36,934 nt of DNA from a virus. Numbering within the stretch: the stretch's first letter is position 1; every line of letters begins with the position of its first letter. The notes under the pieces are model-generated. The model was not told where the DNA came from and did not search any database. It worked only from the letters and a program-made list of their open reading frames with translations. The position numbers and the translations under genes are program-made. Shown piece by piece: positions 28,274-35,531 of this stretch. Location: the IMG/VR virus record IMGVR_UViG_3300027749_000017, positions 1 through 36,934 of that record; one strand, 5' to 3'.

Positions 28274-28765
28274 TTAAGCGCCGTGGATGATTGCGTAGTT
28301 GATAATGACAGCTTCAGAGTATGAAGTTGCAGTAGTCAAGTTTCGCAACGTAATCAAAGCAGAACCAGCAGCCAAATACGAAACGTAAGTGGTGTAAGCC
28401 CCAGCAGCGCTACCAGTAGTGTTACTAGAAACGCACACAATAATTGTGTCATTGAGGGAGATTAAGCTATTGGTCAAGATGAACGACACAGCAGTGCTAC
28501 CCGCCAACGCTGCGTTGCTCATTGTGATGCGGCCAGCAGACTTGTTCAGAGTTACCCCTGTGCTTTTGTCTGTCAACTGCGTCACAGTACCTTCAGCCGC
28601 TGCCGCATAACCAATTTCGGTTGTAGCGTAAACGGTAGTTCCAACAACTGTAGATGGCGTTGTTGCACCAATTGTGCTGCCATCAATTACCGCACCACTT
28701 ACAGTAGTGCCAGAAGTCAATTCGGGATCGCTAAACGCAACGCCGACAGATTTTGAGTTTGCCAT
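28274..28765 (-). CDS. Beta-rich virion protein, possible head decoration, 163 aa
   Basis: The sequence has many serine, threonine and alanine residues and short strands. It includes GTVTQLTDKSTGVTLNKSAG and FILTNSLISLNDTIIVCVSS, a pattern familiar from phage structural proteins encoded downstream of the coat gene. No charged domain or cysteine pair suggests enzymatic function. AAGGAAA precedes its start, predicting strong translation. UUCG hairpins lie on either side of the gene, which may set the dose of its mRNA. A capsid decoration or fibre-like role is inferred. Confidence 0.72.
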   Translation of the reverse strand: MANSKSVGVAFSDPELTSGTTVSGAVIDGSTIGATTPSTVVGTTVYATTEIGYAAAAEGTVTQLTDKSTGVTLNKSAGRITMSNAALAGSTAVSFILTNSLISLNDTIIVCVSSNTTGSAAGAYTTYVSYLAAGSALITLRNLTTATSYSEAVIINYAIIHGA

Positions 28766-28779
28766 AATTGTTTCCTTTA

Positions 28780-28803
28780 AAACAGGGGCCGAAGCCCCCG
28801 TTT
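28780..28803 (-). terminator. UUCG-loop hairpin upstream of the beta-rich virion gene
   Basis: In leftward RNA AAACGGGGGC pairs with GCCCCUGUUU around UUCG, including one G-U wobble that would be an A-C mismatch in rightward RNA. The structure therefore works better in the leftward transcript. It follows immediately after the stop at 28807 and is trailed by UAAAGGAAAC. Confidence 0.6.
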
Positions 28804-28806
28804 AAA

Positions 28807-29232
28807 TTACAAACGATACAAAGACCAAGCAGCATCACCAGTCTTACGGGCGCGGAATGCAGCCGATGTACCAGCAGTAGCAGCAATGGTCATCAGACCC
28901 AGTGAGCCAGAAGTTCCAACTGTCCAACCTGTGCCAGCAGTCATGGTGATAACACCAGAACTAGAGCCGTCCACGTTGATCACATTGAAGTCGAATGCTG
29001 AGTTGACGGGCATACTTGGAAAAGCAGCGTCCATCAAAGCAGCAGTGGGCAGCGTGTAAGCAGCAGCAGACGTACCAGGTGAGCCAAGAATAATCTTGGT
29101 AGTCAATTGAGTCACAGTCAAAGTTGCTGCGCCAGCGGCAATCGCGCTAGGCGTAGGTTGTGCAACAAATTGAATTTCGCCTGTATTGCCGTCACCAACT
29201 TGATAACCGCCAGAACCATTAGGTAAAGCCAT
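28807..29232 (-). CDS. Beta-rich virion protein, 141 aa
   Basis: The product begins MALPNGSGGYQVGDGNTGEI and is rich in alanine, threonine and glycine, with strands such as AATLTVTQLTTKIILGSPGT and SSGVITMTAGTGWTVGTSGS, and ends FRARKTGDAAWSLYRL. It looks like the fold of the 163-residue protein downstream and may be its paralogue or a second head decoration protein. AAAGGAAAAA is a good ribosome binding site. It follows directly after the coat gene, where accessory head proteins are usual. Confidence 0.72.
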   Translation of the reverse strand: MALPNGSGGYQVGDGNTGEIQFVAQPTPSAIAAGAATLTVTQLTTKIILGSPGTSAAAYTLPTAALMDAAFPSMPVNSAFDFNVINVDGSSSGVITMTAGTGWTVGTSGSLGLMTIAATAGTSAAFRARKTGDAAWSLYRL

Positions 29233-29259
29233 GATATTTTTCCTTTAGAAAAGAATTGA

Positions 29260-30468
29260 TTAACCCCAGAGACGGCAAGCCATCTGTGGACGAATGGTGC
29301 TAAAGCCATACAGAACGTCAATACGGCAAGGCAGGCGGTCGTTGTTGATGTCGTACTGACGAACAACGCGCAAGCTGATACCGTTGTGAACGGCACGGGC
29401 AGCCATGTCAACACCTTGTGGGAGCAAAAGGTCAGCAGTGGCGAACGTGATAGCGTCCTTGTGGTAGACCAAGTTCTGTGGGTAAGCAGTAGAAGCAGTG
29501 CCCAAGAAGGTCACAGCTTTGCTGGTTGCTGGCAATGTGTCCATAGTAGCCAATGCGTGAGCAGCGGAATACATAGGAGCAACAGTTACAGTCCAAGTGC
29601 CGGACACAGCAGTAGCGTCAACCAAGGCCACAAACTGGAACAACGAACCAGTGGTTTCACGGGTTTGTGGGTTCACAGAGAAGCAGCTTGCGATTGTGAA
29701 AACGTCACCAGCTTTGATGGTGGTAGACACAGAACCTTGAGCCAAGGTCAGGGTAGCCGAACCTTCAGTGGTCACAGCAGCGCTGGTGGTTGTGGATGCA
29801 GCAGCATCGCGCGAACCAGTGGTGAACTGTTTAATCGACTGAGACATGTTGATCTCGTCATAACCCAACACGCCAGTGCCCATCATGCCGTTCTTAAACT
29901 GCTTGCTGATGGTGTCGGTAGGATTAAACAGACCTTTCATGCCTTCAACCAGACCAGCGTTAGCGGCAGGGTTGACGGTGGCGTAACGTGGGTTCATCAC
30001 AGCGGCGTTTTCGTTCAGCTTCTGCTGGGCTTGCAACAAGACCAAAGAAGTTGAAGGTGTAGTGCCAGGAGTGCCAACCGAGTTGCCGATAGTCTTGAAG
30101 CAGTTAGCAACGTCAGCATCAATGCTGGAGGCCAACTGGCTGATACGAGGCTTCAACACACGTTCTGCAAAGTCATCCAATTGCATGGTCAATTCAGCAG
30201 ATGTGAAGTTGACGCCGATGTGCTTTTGGGTGGAGACAGTCAAAGTGGTGAACTGTTCGTTATCGTCCTGAACTTGCAGGGCGGCACCGTCAGTTACCAA
30301 AGCGCGGTCAGGTAAACGGATACGCAGTGTGGAACCGATTTTTGCGCCTTCAACAGCGAAAGAATCGTCATACTGGCGGTTCACGTTGCGGGTGATCACA
30401 AGATTGTTCTCGAGGATTTCGAGAGCCTTCCGTGTGATCATGTCAATGGTTAAGATACTGTTAGACAT
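29260..30468 (-). CDS. Major capsid (coat) protein, P22 gp5-like
   Basis: The 402-residue product resembles the P22 coat family: MSNSILTIDMITRKALEILE, then NNLVITRNVNRQYDDSFAV, RIRLPDRALVTDGAALQVQD and FTSAELTMQLDDFAERVLKP. P22 gp5 is 430 residues with an extra I-domain; the beta-rich insertion here (about 235-300, VTTEGSATLTLAQGS and TIKAGDVFTIASCFS) may correspond. It follows the scaffold gene and has AAAGGA before the ATG. It forms the T=7-like shell that is packed by the terminase. The C-terminus (VRQYDINNDRLPCRIDVLYG) is also conserved in the family. Confidence 0.92.
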   Translation of the reverse strand: MSNSILTIDMITRKALEILENNLVITRNVNRQYDDSFAVEGAKIGSTLRIRLPDRALVTDGAALQVQDDNEQFTTLTVSTQKHIGVNFTSAELTMQLDDFAERVLKPRISQLASSIDADVANCFKTIGNSVGTPGTTPSTSLVLLQAQQKLNENAAVMNPRYATVNPAANAGLVEGMKGLFNPTDTISKQFKNGMMGTGVLGYDEINMSQSIKQFTTGSRDAAASTTTSAAVTTEGSATLTLAQGSVSTTIKAGDVFTIASCFSVNPQTRETTGSLFQFVALVDATAVSGTWTVTVAPMYSAAHALATMDTLPATSKAVTFLGTASTAYPQNLVYHKDAITFATADLLLPQGVDMAARAVHNGISLRVVRQYDINNDRLPCRIDVLYGFSTIRPQMACRLWG

Positions 30469-30494
30469 TTCAAAAGTCCTTTAAGAAGTCAAAG

Positions 30495-31265
30495 TTAGCG
30501 GTTCTGTGCTTCCCACTTCTTCCGCTGTCGCAACCTTTCGGCTTCAATCCACTGCGAGGCTGTCATGGTCTTGATAGACCGTGGGTCCGTAGTGTCATGT
30601 GCCGGTGATCCAGAGGATCGGGCGGTAACTGGCGAAATCGGCGCTGGCGCAGATGTTGTTTTCTTCATCGGAGGTTCAGCGGCCAATTTGGCTTCGATCC
30701 GTCCGATTTCCTTCGCCTGGCTCAAGGGCGTCATGCGTGAGATGCGATCTGCTTCTTTTGGATTTGACCCGAGGTAGTACGCTAACTCAGGCCCAATGTC
30801 CGAAGACTGGATCGTTTCTGCCATCACGTTGGTGATTGGTAGCTTGGGGTTGTACGCGACTTGTTCAAAGTCATCGTATTTGCTCCGCGCTTCTTCCTCA
30901 AGATCGTGATAACTCTCAAGAACCTGCGAGTGCTGCTTGGCGGCTTCACGCTTGGCGATCAGTTCTTCTGCCTTCTGGAGAGCCAGTGCGTCTGCATAGG
31001 CTTCAGTTGACTCAAACTGGTCAGCGGTGGCTGTTGGGGCTGCTCTCAACGTCTGTTGTTCAGACTGACGCTGTGCTTGTTCTCTTTCCCACTTACGTTG
31101 CTCTCTTGCAAGGCGTTTGCCGATAGCTGCATCAAGTTCCTCTTGCGAGAATGATTTGGCTTCGGTTACTTCCGGCGTACTTTCAGCAACTTCAGGTGTG
31201 GCCGTCACATCCGTGGTTGGCGCGGAGTCTACTTCCGCTAGGGCTTGCTGGACTTCTTCAGTCAT
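30495..31265 (-). CDS. Scaffolding protein
   Basis: The 256-residue product is acidic at the N-terminus (VDSAPTTDVTATPEVAESTP), helical in the centre (EELDAAIGKRLAREQRKWER) and basic at the C-terminus (WIEAERLRQRKKWEAQNR), which would bind coat protein. P22 gp8 is 303 residues with a similar layout. It lies immediately before the coat gene, as in all P22-like phages. It should leave the prohead before packaging. Sequence similarity to known scaffolds is weak; position and composition carry the call. Confidence 0.85.
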   Translation of the reverse strand: MTEEVQQALAEVDSAPTTDVTATPEVAESTPEVTEAKSFSQEELDAAIGKRLAREQRKWEREQAQRQSEQQTLRAAPTATADQFESTEAYADALALQKAEELIAKREAAKQHSQVLESYHDLEEEARSKYDDFEQVAYNPKLPITNVMAETIQSSDIGPELAYYLGSNPKEADRISRMTPLSQAKEIGRIEAKLAAEPPMKKTTSAPAPISPVTARSSGSPAHDTTDPRSIKTMTASQWIEAERLRQRKKWEAQNR

Positions 31266-31299
31266 TTCTATGAATCCTAAGATTCCCTGATGGACTGCA

Positions 31300-31653
31300 T
31301 CAGTACAGTTTTATTGGCACATACGTTTGGTTAACCCAAGGCAGGCCAGTTGTGGTCAATTGCGGTGCGGCTTTCTTGGCCAGTTCTTCATCAAGTTTGG
31401 CTTCGTATTTACGCACTTCTTCTTCACCGAGCGAATTCTTGACCCAGCCAATCACTTGGTCTGGTGTCAAGGATGCGTAGTCGGTGTACGGCGAACCTGG
31501 AGCGTACTCAAGATTTGCTGTACTGTAAATATGTGCAGTATAGTCCCCTTGTGTGCCGGTCAGCAACCAGTTCACCACATAAACGACATTTTCCTTTCCC
31601 TCATACTGGGGAAAGCATTGCATTTGTTCTACGGTCCAAGTTTTGATAGACAT
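31300..31653 (-). CDS. Conserved small protein in the fibre cluster, 117 aa
   Basis: ATG 31653 follows AGGA by six bases; the longer opening to 31689 is not preferred. The product begins MSIKTWTVEQMQCFPQYEGK and continues VVYVVNWLLTGTQGDYTAHI, then LTPDQVIGWVKNSLGEEEV, and ends LPWVNQTYVPIKL. This type of acidic alpha-beta protein, with 'V--V-W---G--G-Y-' and 'LT--QVI-WVK', is common among marine and freshwater phages. No function is known. It is co-directional with a glycine-rich adhesin and a gp38-like gene, so a fibre assembly role is possible. Confidence 0.74.
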   Translation of the reverse strand: MSIKTWTVEQMQCFPQYEGKENVVYVVNWLLTGTQGDYTAHIYSTANLEYAPGSPYTDYASLTPDQVIGWVKNSLGEEEVRKYEAKLDEELAKKAAPQLTTTGLPWVNQTYVPIKLY

Positions 31654-31661
31654 GATTGATC

Positions 31662-32057
31662 CTATGGTTGTGGGTCTGCAAGTACCCAAGACAGTGTACT
31701 TTCATCCCATTCATAATATGGTGGGCTGCTTGGCATTGGAATTGGTGCTTCCCACAAATACGAAGTTGCATTCATTACCCATGATGGGTACGGTTGAGGT
31801 GGGGCAAAACCCTCACCTTCAGGGCCGTTAGGCAAGTAAGTGTAACCAATGCCAGCGTAGTTCTTGCGAAAGGCTTTGGACTGATCTGAGTCAAGCGTGT
31901 CACTGTTTGGAGTGTAGTAAATCCCGCCATGAGTGTTGTAGCTGGTTTGAATCCAGCTTGCAGGGTCGCCCCAATTGCCAGTGTCAATTTCAGCTTGGTC
32001 AATAACCAGCACTTGTTGAACAATGTTTTGATCGTTAATTTGTGCAAAGTGGCTCAT
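31662..32057 (-). CDS. Conserved cyanophage-like protein of the fibre region, 131 aa
   Basis: The sequence begins MSHFAQINDQNIVQQVLVID and contains GNWGDPASWIQTSYNTHGG, RKNYAGIGYTYLPNG and PPQPYPSWVMNATSYLWEAP, a combination often found in T4-like and podo cyanophages near fibre genes. It is rich in aromatic residues and prolines and has no transmembrane helix. Function is unknown; attachment of fibre tips or chaperoning of fibres has been suggested for related proteins by position only. It overlaps the glycine-rich adhesin by four bases. Confidence 0.78.
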   Translation of the reverse strand: MSHFAQINDQNIVQQVLVIDQAEIDTGNWGDPASWIQTSYNTHGGIYYTPNSDTLDSDQSKAFRKNYAGIGYTYLPNGPEGEGFAPPQPYPSWVMNATSYLWEAPIPMPSSPPYYEWDESTLSWVLADPQP

Positions 32058-32902
32058 GCTACATACGTCCCACCTGTTGTAAATGTATGGATTGTGTTAC
32101 CACCAGAAGAGGTGACAGTACCCCCTATGCCACGTTGACCGCCAGCATAGCTAATAATGACTACACCAGAGCCACCGTTACCCCCAGTATTAGTAGAAGC
32201 AGAAATTGCGTTTCCAGTTGCGCCCCCACCACCGCCACCCAAATTAGTGGTTCCAGAATTTCCATTACTTGGATTTGTTGCACCGCCAGAGCCACCACCG
32301 CCAGAGCCACCAGAAGCGCCAGCACTTGTATAGCCACCACCACCACCACCTCCTGCATAAGTAACAGAAGAGCCTGTAATAGAATTTGCTGTTCCATTCC
32401 CACCAATACCCTGCCCTGCTGTATTGCCTACTTGACTTGCCCCGCCGCCGCCACCAGAACCGTATGGAGGTACTGTTTCATTTGCACCACCTGCGTTGCC
32501 TTGTCCAGAAGTTCCAGCGCCGCCTGTTGTTGCTGAGCCAGAACCACCACCTCCACCGCCAGAACCGCCAGCAGAGCCATTTTTAACATTCCCACCACCG
32601 CCGCCACCACCAACTGCCGCAGTTAAAGCGCCAAATTGAGAAGATGATCCATTTGTTCCATTAGTTGCCGTAGTGGAAGCCCCAGGGCCACCAGCGCCAA
32701 CTGAAATTGTATAAGAAACTGATGCGGTTACAGATGTCGTTCCTGATGTGTAGCCACCCGCACCCGCACCACCACCGCCAGAACTTGGCACAGTAAAAGT
32801 TGTACTTCCACCTCCACCACCACCCGCGACAACTAGGTAGTTAATTGTGTAAATAGATGGCGGTAATGCAGCCACAGCAAGAGCTTGAAGAATCCCACTC
32901 AT
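32054..32902 (-). CDS. Glycine-rich adhesin-like tail tip protein
   Basis: The N-terminus (SIYTINYLVVAGGGGGGST) matches the start of glycine-rich phage tail proteins. About half the chain (roughly residues 28-255) is made of polyglycine runs alternating with short, variable segments (for example AGGGGGGGYTSAGASGGSGG). The C-terminus (GGTVTSSGGNTIHTFTTGGT) is also a known ending of such proteins. The pattern resembles the polyglycine-helix sandwich of gp38 adhesins from T-even-like phages, in which loops between glycine runs bind receptors. Overlap of the start with the fibre gene (four bases) links the two. Host specificity is likely, by analogy. Confidence 0.8.
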   Translation of the reverse strand: MSGILQALAVAALPPSIYTINYLVVAGGGGGGSTTFTVPSSGGGGAGAGGYTSGTTSVTASVSYTISVGAGGPGASTTATNGTNGSSSQFGALTAAVGGGGGGGNVKNGSAGGSGGGGGGSGSATTGGAGTSGQGNAGGANETVPPYGSGGGGGASQVGNTAGQGIGGNGTANSITGSSVTYAGGGGGGGYTSAGASGGSGGGGSGGATNPSNGNSGTTNLGGGGGGATGNAISASTNTGGNGGSGVVIISYAGGQRGIGGTVTSSGGNTIHTFTTGGTYVA

Positions 32903-34890
32903 GACAAGCCCGAGCCGTTAATGATCCAAGTGGTGCTGGTCATTTTGATGGCCGTAGCCGTTCCGTACTGCGCCAGCGAACGTGTGCCAGTTGTACCTGT
33001 GCCGCCCAGATAAAGGGTATCGGTTGTAATGGCAATAGACACAACTTGCGATGTCATGTTGATGAACGTCACCGCAGTGCCTATGGTGTAGGCTACAGAG
33101 CCGTTTGCGGGGATTGTGAATGTCCGAGCGTTGGCATCTGTTGAAGGGTGCAAAATGGCCTTGCCAGCATCTGCCAAAACTAATGTATATGCTGCGCTTT
33201 GACTGTTGATTGGAATGTTTAAATAACCAACAGCGTTTGTGCCATCGGCAGTGCAACTGCTTAAGTTACCTGAAGTTGGTGTTCCCAAAACGGGAGTAAC
33301 CAAAGTAGGCGAAGTAGACAATACAGTGTTGCCAGAACCCGTGGAAGTTGTAACCCCAGTACCGCCGTTGGCAACAGGCAGAGTTCCTGTAACACCCGTG
33401 GTCAAAGGTAGACCTGTCAAGTTGGTAGCCACACCAGATGTTGGCGTACCCAGCAGAGGCGTCACCAGTGTGGGCGATGTCGATAAGACAACGGAACCTG
33501 TGCCTGTGGATGTTGTTACACCTGTACCACCGTTAGCCACCGCCAAAGTGCCAGTAACATCAGCCGCAGCCAAGGCCGCTAAAACAGAGTTTGTACCGTT
33601 GGATCGGAGGTAATACGCTGTGGTCTGAGTGCCTGTCAAGGCAGTGATGGCAGCCGCCGCAGTTGTCTGACCTGTACCGCCGCTGGCAATTGCCACCGTG
33701 CCTGTCAGATCAGCCGCAGCAAGTGCTGAAAGCGTAGCGTTTGTACCGTTGGAACGCAGATAGTACGCGCTTGTTTGTGCGCCAGTTAAAGCCGTAATTG
33801 CCGCAGCAGCAGTCGTTTGGCCCGTGCCGCCGTTAGCAATTCCTAAAGTGCCCGTCACACCCGTAGTCAGGGGTAGGCCAGTTAAGTTAGTGGCTACGCC
33901 TGAAGTGGGTGTGCCCAGCAACGGTGTAACCAAAGTCGGCGAGGTAGACAGAACAACAGAACCGGTGCCGGTTGAAGTTGTAACGCCCGTACCGCCATTC
34001 AAAACAGGCAGTGTTCCGGTCACGCCGGTAGTCAACGGCAGGCCGGTCAGGTTAGTTGCCACGCCCGAGGTTGGTGTTCCTAACAACGGTGTCACCAATG
34101 TTGGCGAAGTGGACAACACCACGTTGCCCGAACCTGTAGTGCTGTATGAAGTGCCCCAAGCAGCACCAGTTGACAACGGAATACCAGCGCCAGGGTAAAC
34201 CATGCCGCCACCGCCGCCACCAGATGAGTTAATTGTTTGGTTTGGCCAAGTGCCGGTAATTGACACGTTTGTGCCAGCCACCAATGCCGGCGTAGTTGTG
34301 CCAGTACCGCCATTGGCCACTGCCAACGTACCGGCCAAAGTCACAACGCCCGTGCTGGCCGTAGAGGGTGTCAAGCCAGTTGTGCCTGCGCTGAACGAAG
34401 TCACGCCGCTGCTACCGCCGGTTGAGGCAATTGTTTGATTGGGCCAAGTGCCCGTAATCGTGACGTTTGAACCCGCCACCAAAGCAGGCGTAGTTGTGCC
34501 CGTACCGCCATTGGCTATGGGCAAAGTGCCAGTCACGCCAGTGGTCAGGGGCAAGCCGGTCAAGTTGGTAGCTGTACCCGAAGATGGGGTGCCCAAAGCA
34601 CCGCCACTTACCAAATACGATCCAGCAGCTTGCTTACCGTTAAACGTATTCCAATCGGTCGAGGTCAAATAACCGTTTGTGGAAGTGTTGGCCGCAGCCA
34701 TGCTAATGGCAGGGGTCAAGCCACCCGAAGAAACTACGGGCGCAGTGCCGGTAACCGCCGTGACAGAAGTTGCACGCAGTTGAGCAACCGTGACCTTTGC
34801 GGTCGTTGTGCCTTGGACCAGAGGCAAAACCTCCGTGCCTGCCAGCGGGGTGGTGGCCGCAGGGAGTTGGGAAATTTTGACGTTGGACAT
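32899..34890 (-). CDS. Repetitive tail fibre protein, 663 aa
   Basis: The N-terminus (MSNVKISQLPAATTPLAGTE) matches the attachment segment of many phage fibres. Residues about 95-525 consist of repeated modules: GTPTSGVATNLTGLPLTTGV followed by TGTLPVANGGTGVTTSTG, with seven N/S-GGTG motifs and three identical copies of a 32-residue stretch. Two QTTAAAAITALTG modules (about 375-465) and two PNQTI modules also occur. The C-terminal part (about 550-663) is unique (TFTIPANGSVAYTIGTAVTF) and likely binds receptor. The product should form a long trimeric fibre. The gene precedes the adhesin-like gene and overlaps it by four bases. Confidence 0.85.
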   Translation of the reverse strand: MSNVKISQLPAATTPLAGTEVLPLVQGTTTAKVTVAQLRATSVTAVTGTAPVVSSGGLTPAISMAAANTSTNGYLTSTDWNTFNGKQAAGSYLVSGGALGTPSSGTATNLTGLPLTTGVTGTLPIANGGTGTTTPALVAGSNVTITGTWPNQTIASTGGSSGVTSFSAGTTGLTPSTASTGVVTLAGTLAVANGGTGTTTPALVAGTNVSITGTWPNQTINSSGGGGGGMVYPGAGIPLSTGAAWGTSYSTTGSGNVVLSTSPTLVTPLLGTPTSGVATNLTGLPLTTGVTGTLPVLNGGTGVTTSTGTGSVVLSTSPTLVTPLLGTPTSGVATNLTGLPLTTGVTGTLGIANGGTGQTTAAAAITALTGAQTSAYYLRSNGTNATLSALAAADLTGTVAIASGGTGQTTAAAAITALTGTQTTAYYLRSNGTNSVLAALAAADVTGTLAVANGGTGVTTSTGTGSVVLSTSPTLVTPLLGTPTSGVATNLTGLPLTTGVTGTLPVANGGTGVTTSTGSGNTVLSTSPTLVTPVLGTPTSGNLSSCTADGTNAVGYLNIPINSQSAAYTLVLADAGKAILHPSTDANARTFTIPANGSVAYTIGTAVTFINMTSQVVSIAITTDTLYLGGTGTTGTRSLAQYGTATAIKMTSTTWIINGSGLS
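33386..34110 (-). repeat. Fibre-gene repeats, identical in protein but diverged in DNA
   Basis: Copies at 33386-33480, 33851-33945 and 34016-34110 (95 bases each) encode the same amino acids (TLVTPLLGTPTSGVATNLTG and onward), yet differ at many third codon positions. For example, the first bases read CCTGTAACACCC, CCCGTCACACCC and CCGGTCACGCCG on the plus strand. A fourth, partly changed copy begins near 34529. The protein repeat is retained while DNA identity has been lost. Confidence 0.9.
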
Positions 34891-34893
34891 GAT

Positions 34894-35160
34894 TTAATCG
34901 TAGTAGACGGTTGCGGAAACAGTGCCACTGATGACAATGTAAATGCCCTTGTTGGCATAAATACCATTAACACCAAAATTGTAAGCAGTCGCCGCTGTTG
35001 GCGTAAACACTTTAAAAATCGGCGTGGTCGTAGTCGTTGCAGCCGAATCATAGACCGTGATGGTTGGTGTACCGCTGGCCGCAGTGACCATGATACCAAT
35101 CAATTTGCCAGCAGATGCCTTGATGTTTGCCGTTGCGTCAGTTTGGGTATAGTTTGCCAT
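34894..35160 (-). CDS. Small beta-rich virion protein, 88 aa
   Basis: The product begins MANYTQTDATANIKASAGKL and is almost entirely short strands (GIMVTAASGTPTITVYDSAA, NFGVNGIYANKGIYIVISGT), ending VSATVYYD. It resembles small phage structural proteins next to the fibre gene, possibly a jelly-roll or head fibre. There is no cysteine and little charge. It lies three bases upstream of the fibre gene start region and nine from the next upstream gene. Function inferred only. Confidence 0.72.
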   Translation of the reverse strand: MANYTQTDATANIKASAGKLIGIMVTAASGTPTITVYDSAATTTTTPIFKVFTPTAATAYNFGVNGIYANKGIYIVISGTVSATVYYD

Positions 35161-35168
35161 GATGGTCC

Positions 35169-35531
35169 TTATGCGAGAAAGCGAAGTTTGTACAAAGTAC
35201 GCAGATAAATTTCAATGATGTTGTCGATCAGTTGTTGCAGCGACATATCGGTCTTGTCAACCACTTCATATCTGGCGTCTTCGATCTGCTTGAGCGAGTC
35301 TTCCAAGAATTCAATGATGTTAGATGTTTTCTTGGCCGAGTGCAATGTGATGGGGCCAATCAAACCGTGACGGCCTTGATAGCTTTCAGCAAAATCATCC
35401 GCTGCATCAATGATGCGGTCGTAAAAAATGTTTAGCGCCGTGTGCTTAGAAAAGCTGCGGGTGTTCAAGTGAACGCTGTGCGCCACATCTCTTGCAAGAA
35501 ACAACAAACCTAAAAATTCGTTTGCTTTCAT
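35169..35531 (-). CDS. Conserved helical protein, DUF5856-like, 120 aa
   Basis: The sequence begins MKANEFLGLLFLARDVAHSV and includes HLNTRSFSKHTALNIFYDRI, DAADDFAESYQGRHGLIGPI and a final IIEIYLRTLYKLRFLA. It is nearly all helical with conserved histidines and acidic residues, a pattern of a ferritin- or Dps-like four-helix bundle. Many phages encode such a protein next to structural genes. No metal-binding function has been proven, and the E-x-x-H pattern of ferritins is not complete. It overlaps the portal stop by four bases. Identification is by recollection of the family pattern. Confidence 0.78.
   Translation of the reverse strand: MKANEFLGLLFLARDVAHSVHLNTRSFSKHTALNIFYDRIIDAADDFAESYQGRHGLIGPITLHSAKKTSNIIEFLEDSLKQIEDARYEVVDKTDMSLQQLIDNIIEIYLRTLYKLRFLA

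Noticed and set aside
31272-31303. Two short inverted repeats after the scaffold start (GAATC/GATTC and CTGATG/CATCAG)
   Set aside because: The arms are only five to six bases, without a T-run. They overlap a stop codon by chance-level similarity.
33239-34672. Regularly spaced repeats that might suggest a CRISPR array
   Set aside because: The repeats are coding modules of the fibre protein, differ at synonymous sites and have no uniform repeat-spacer layout.
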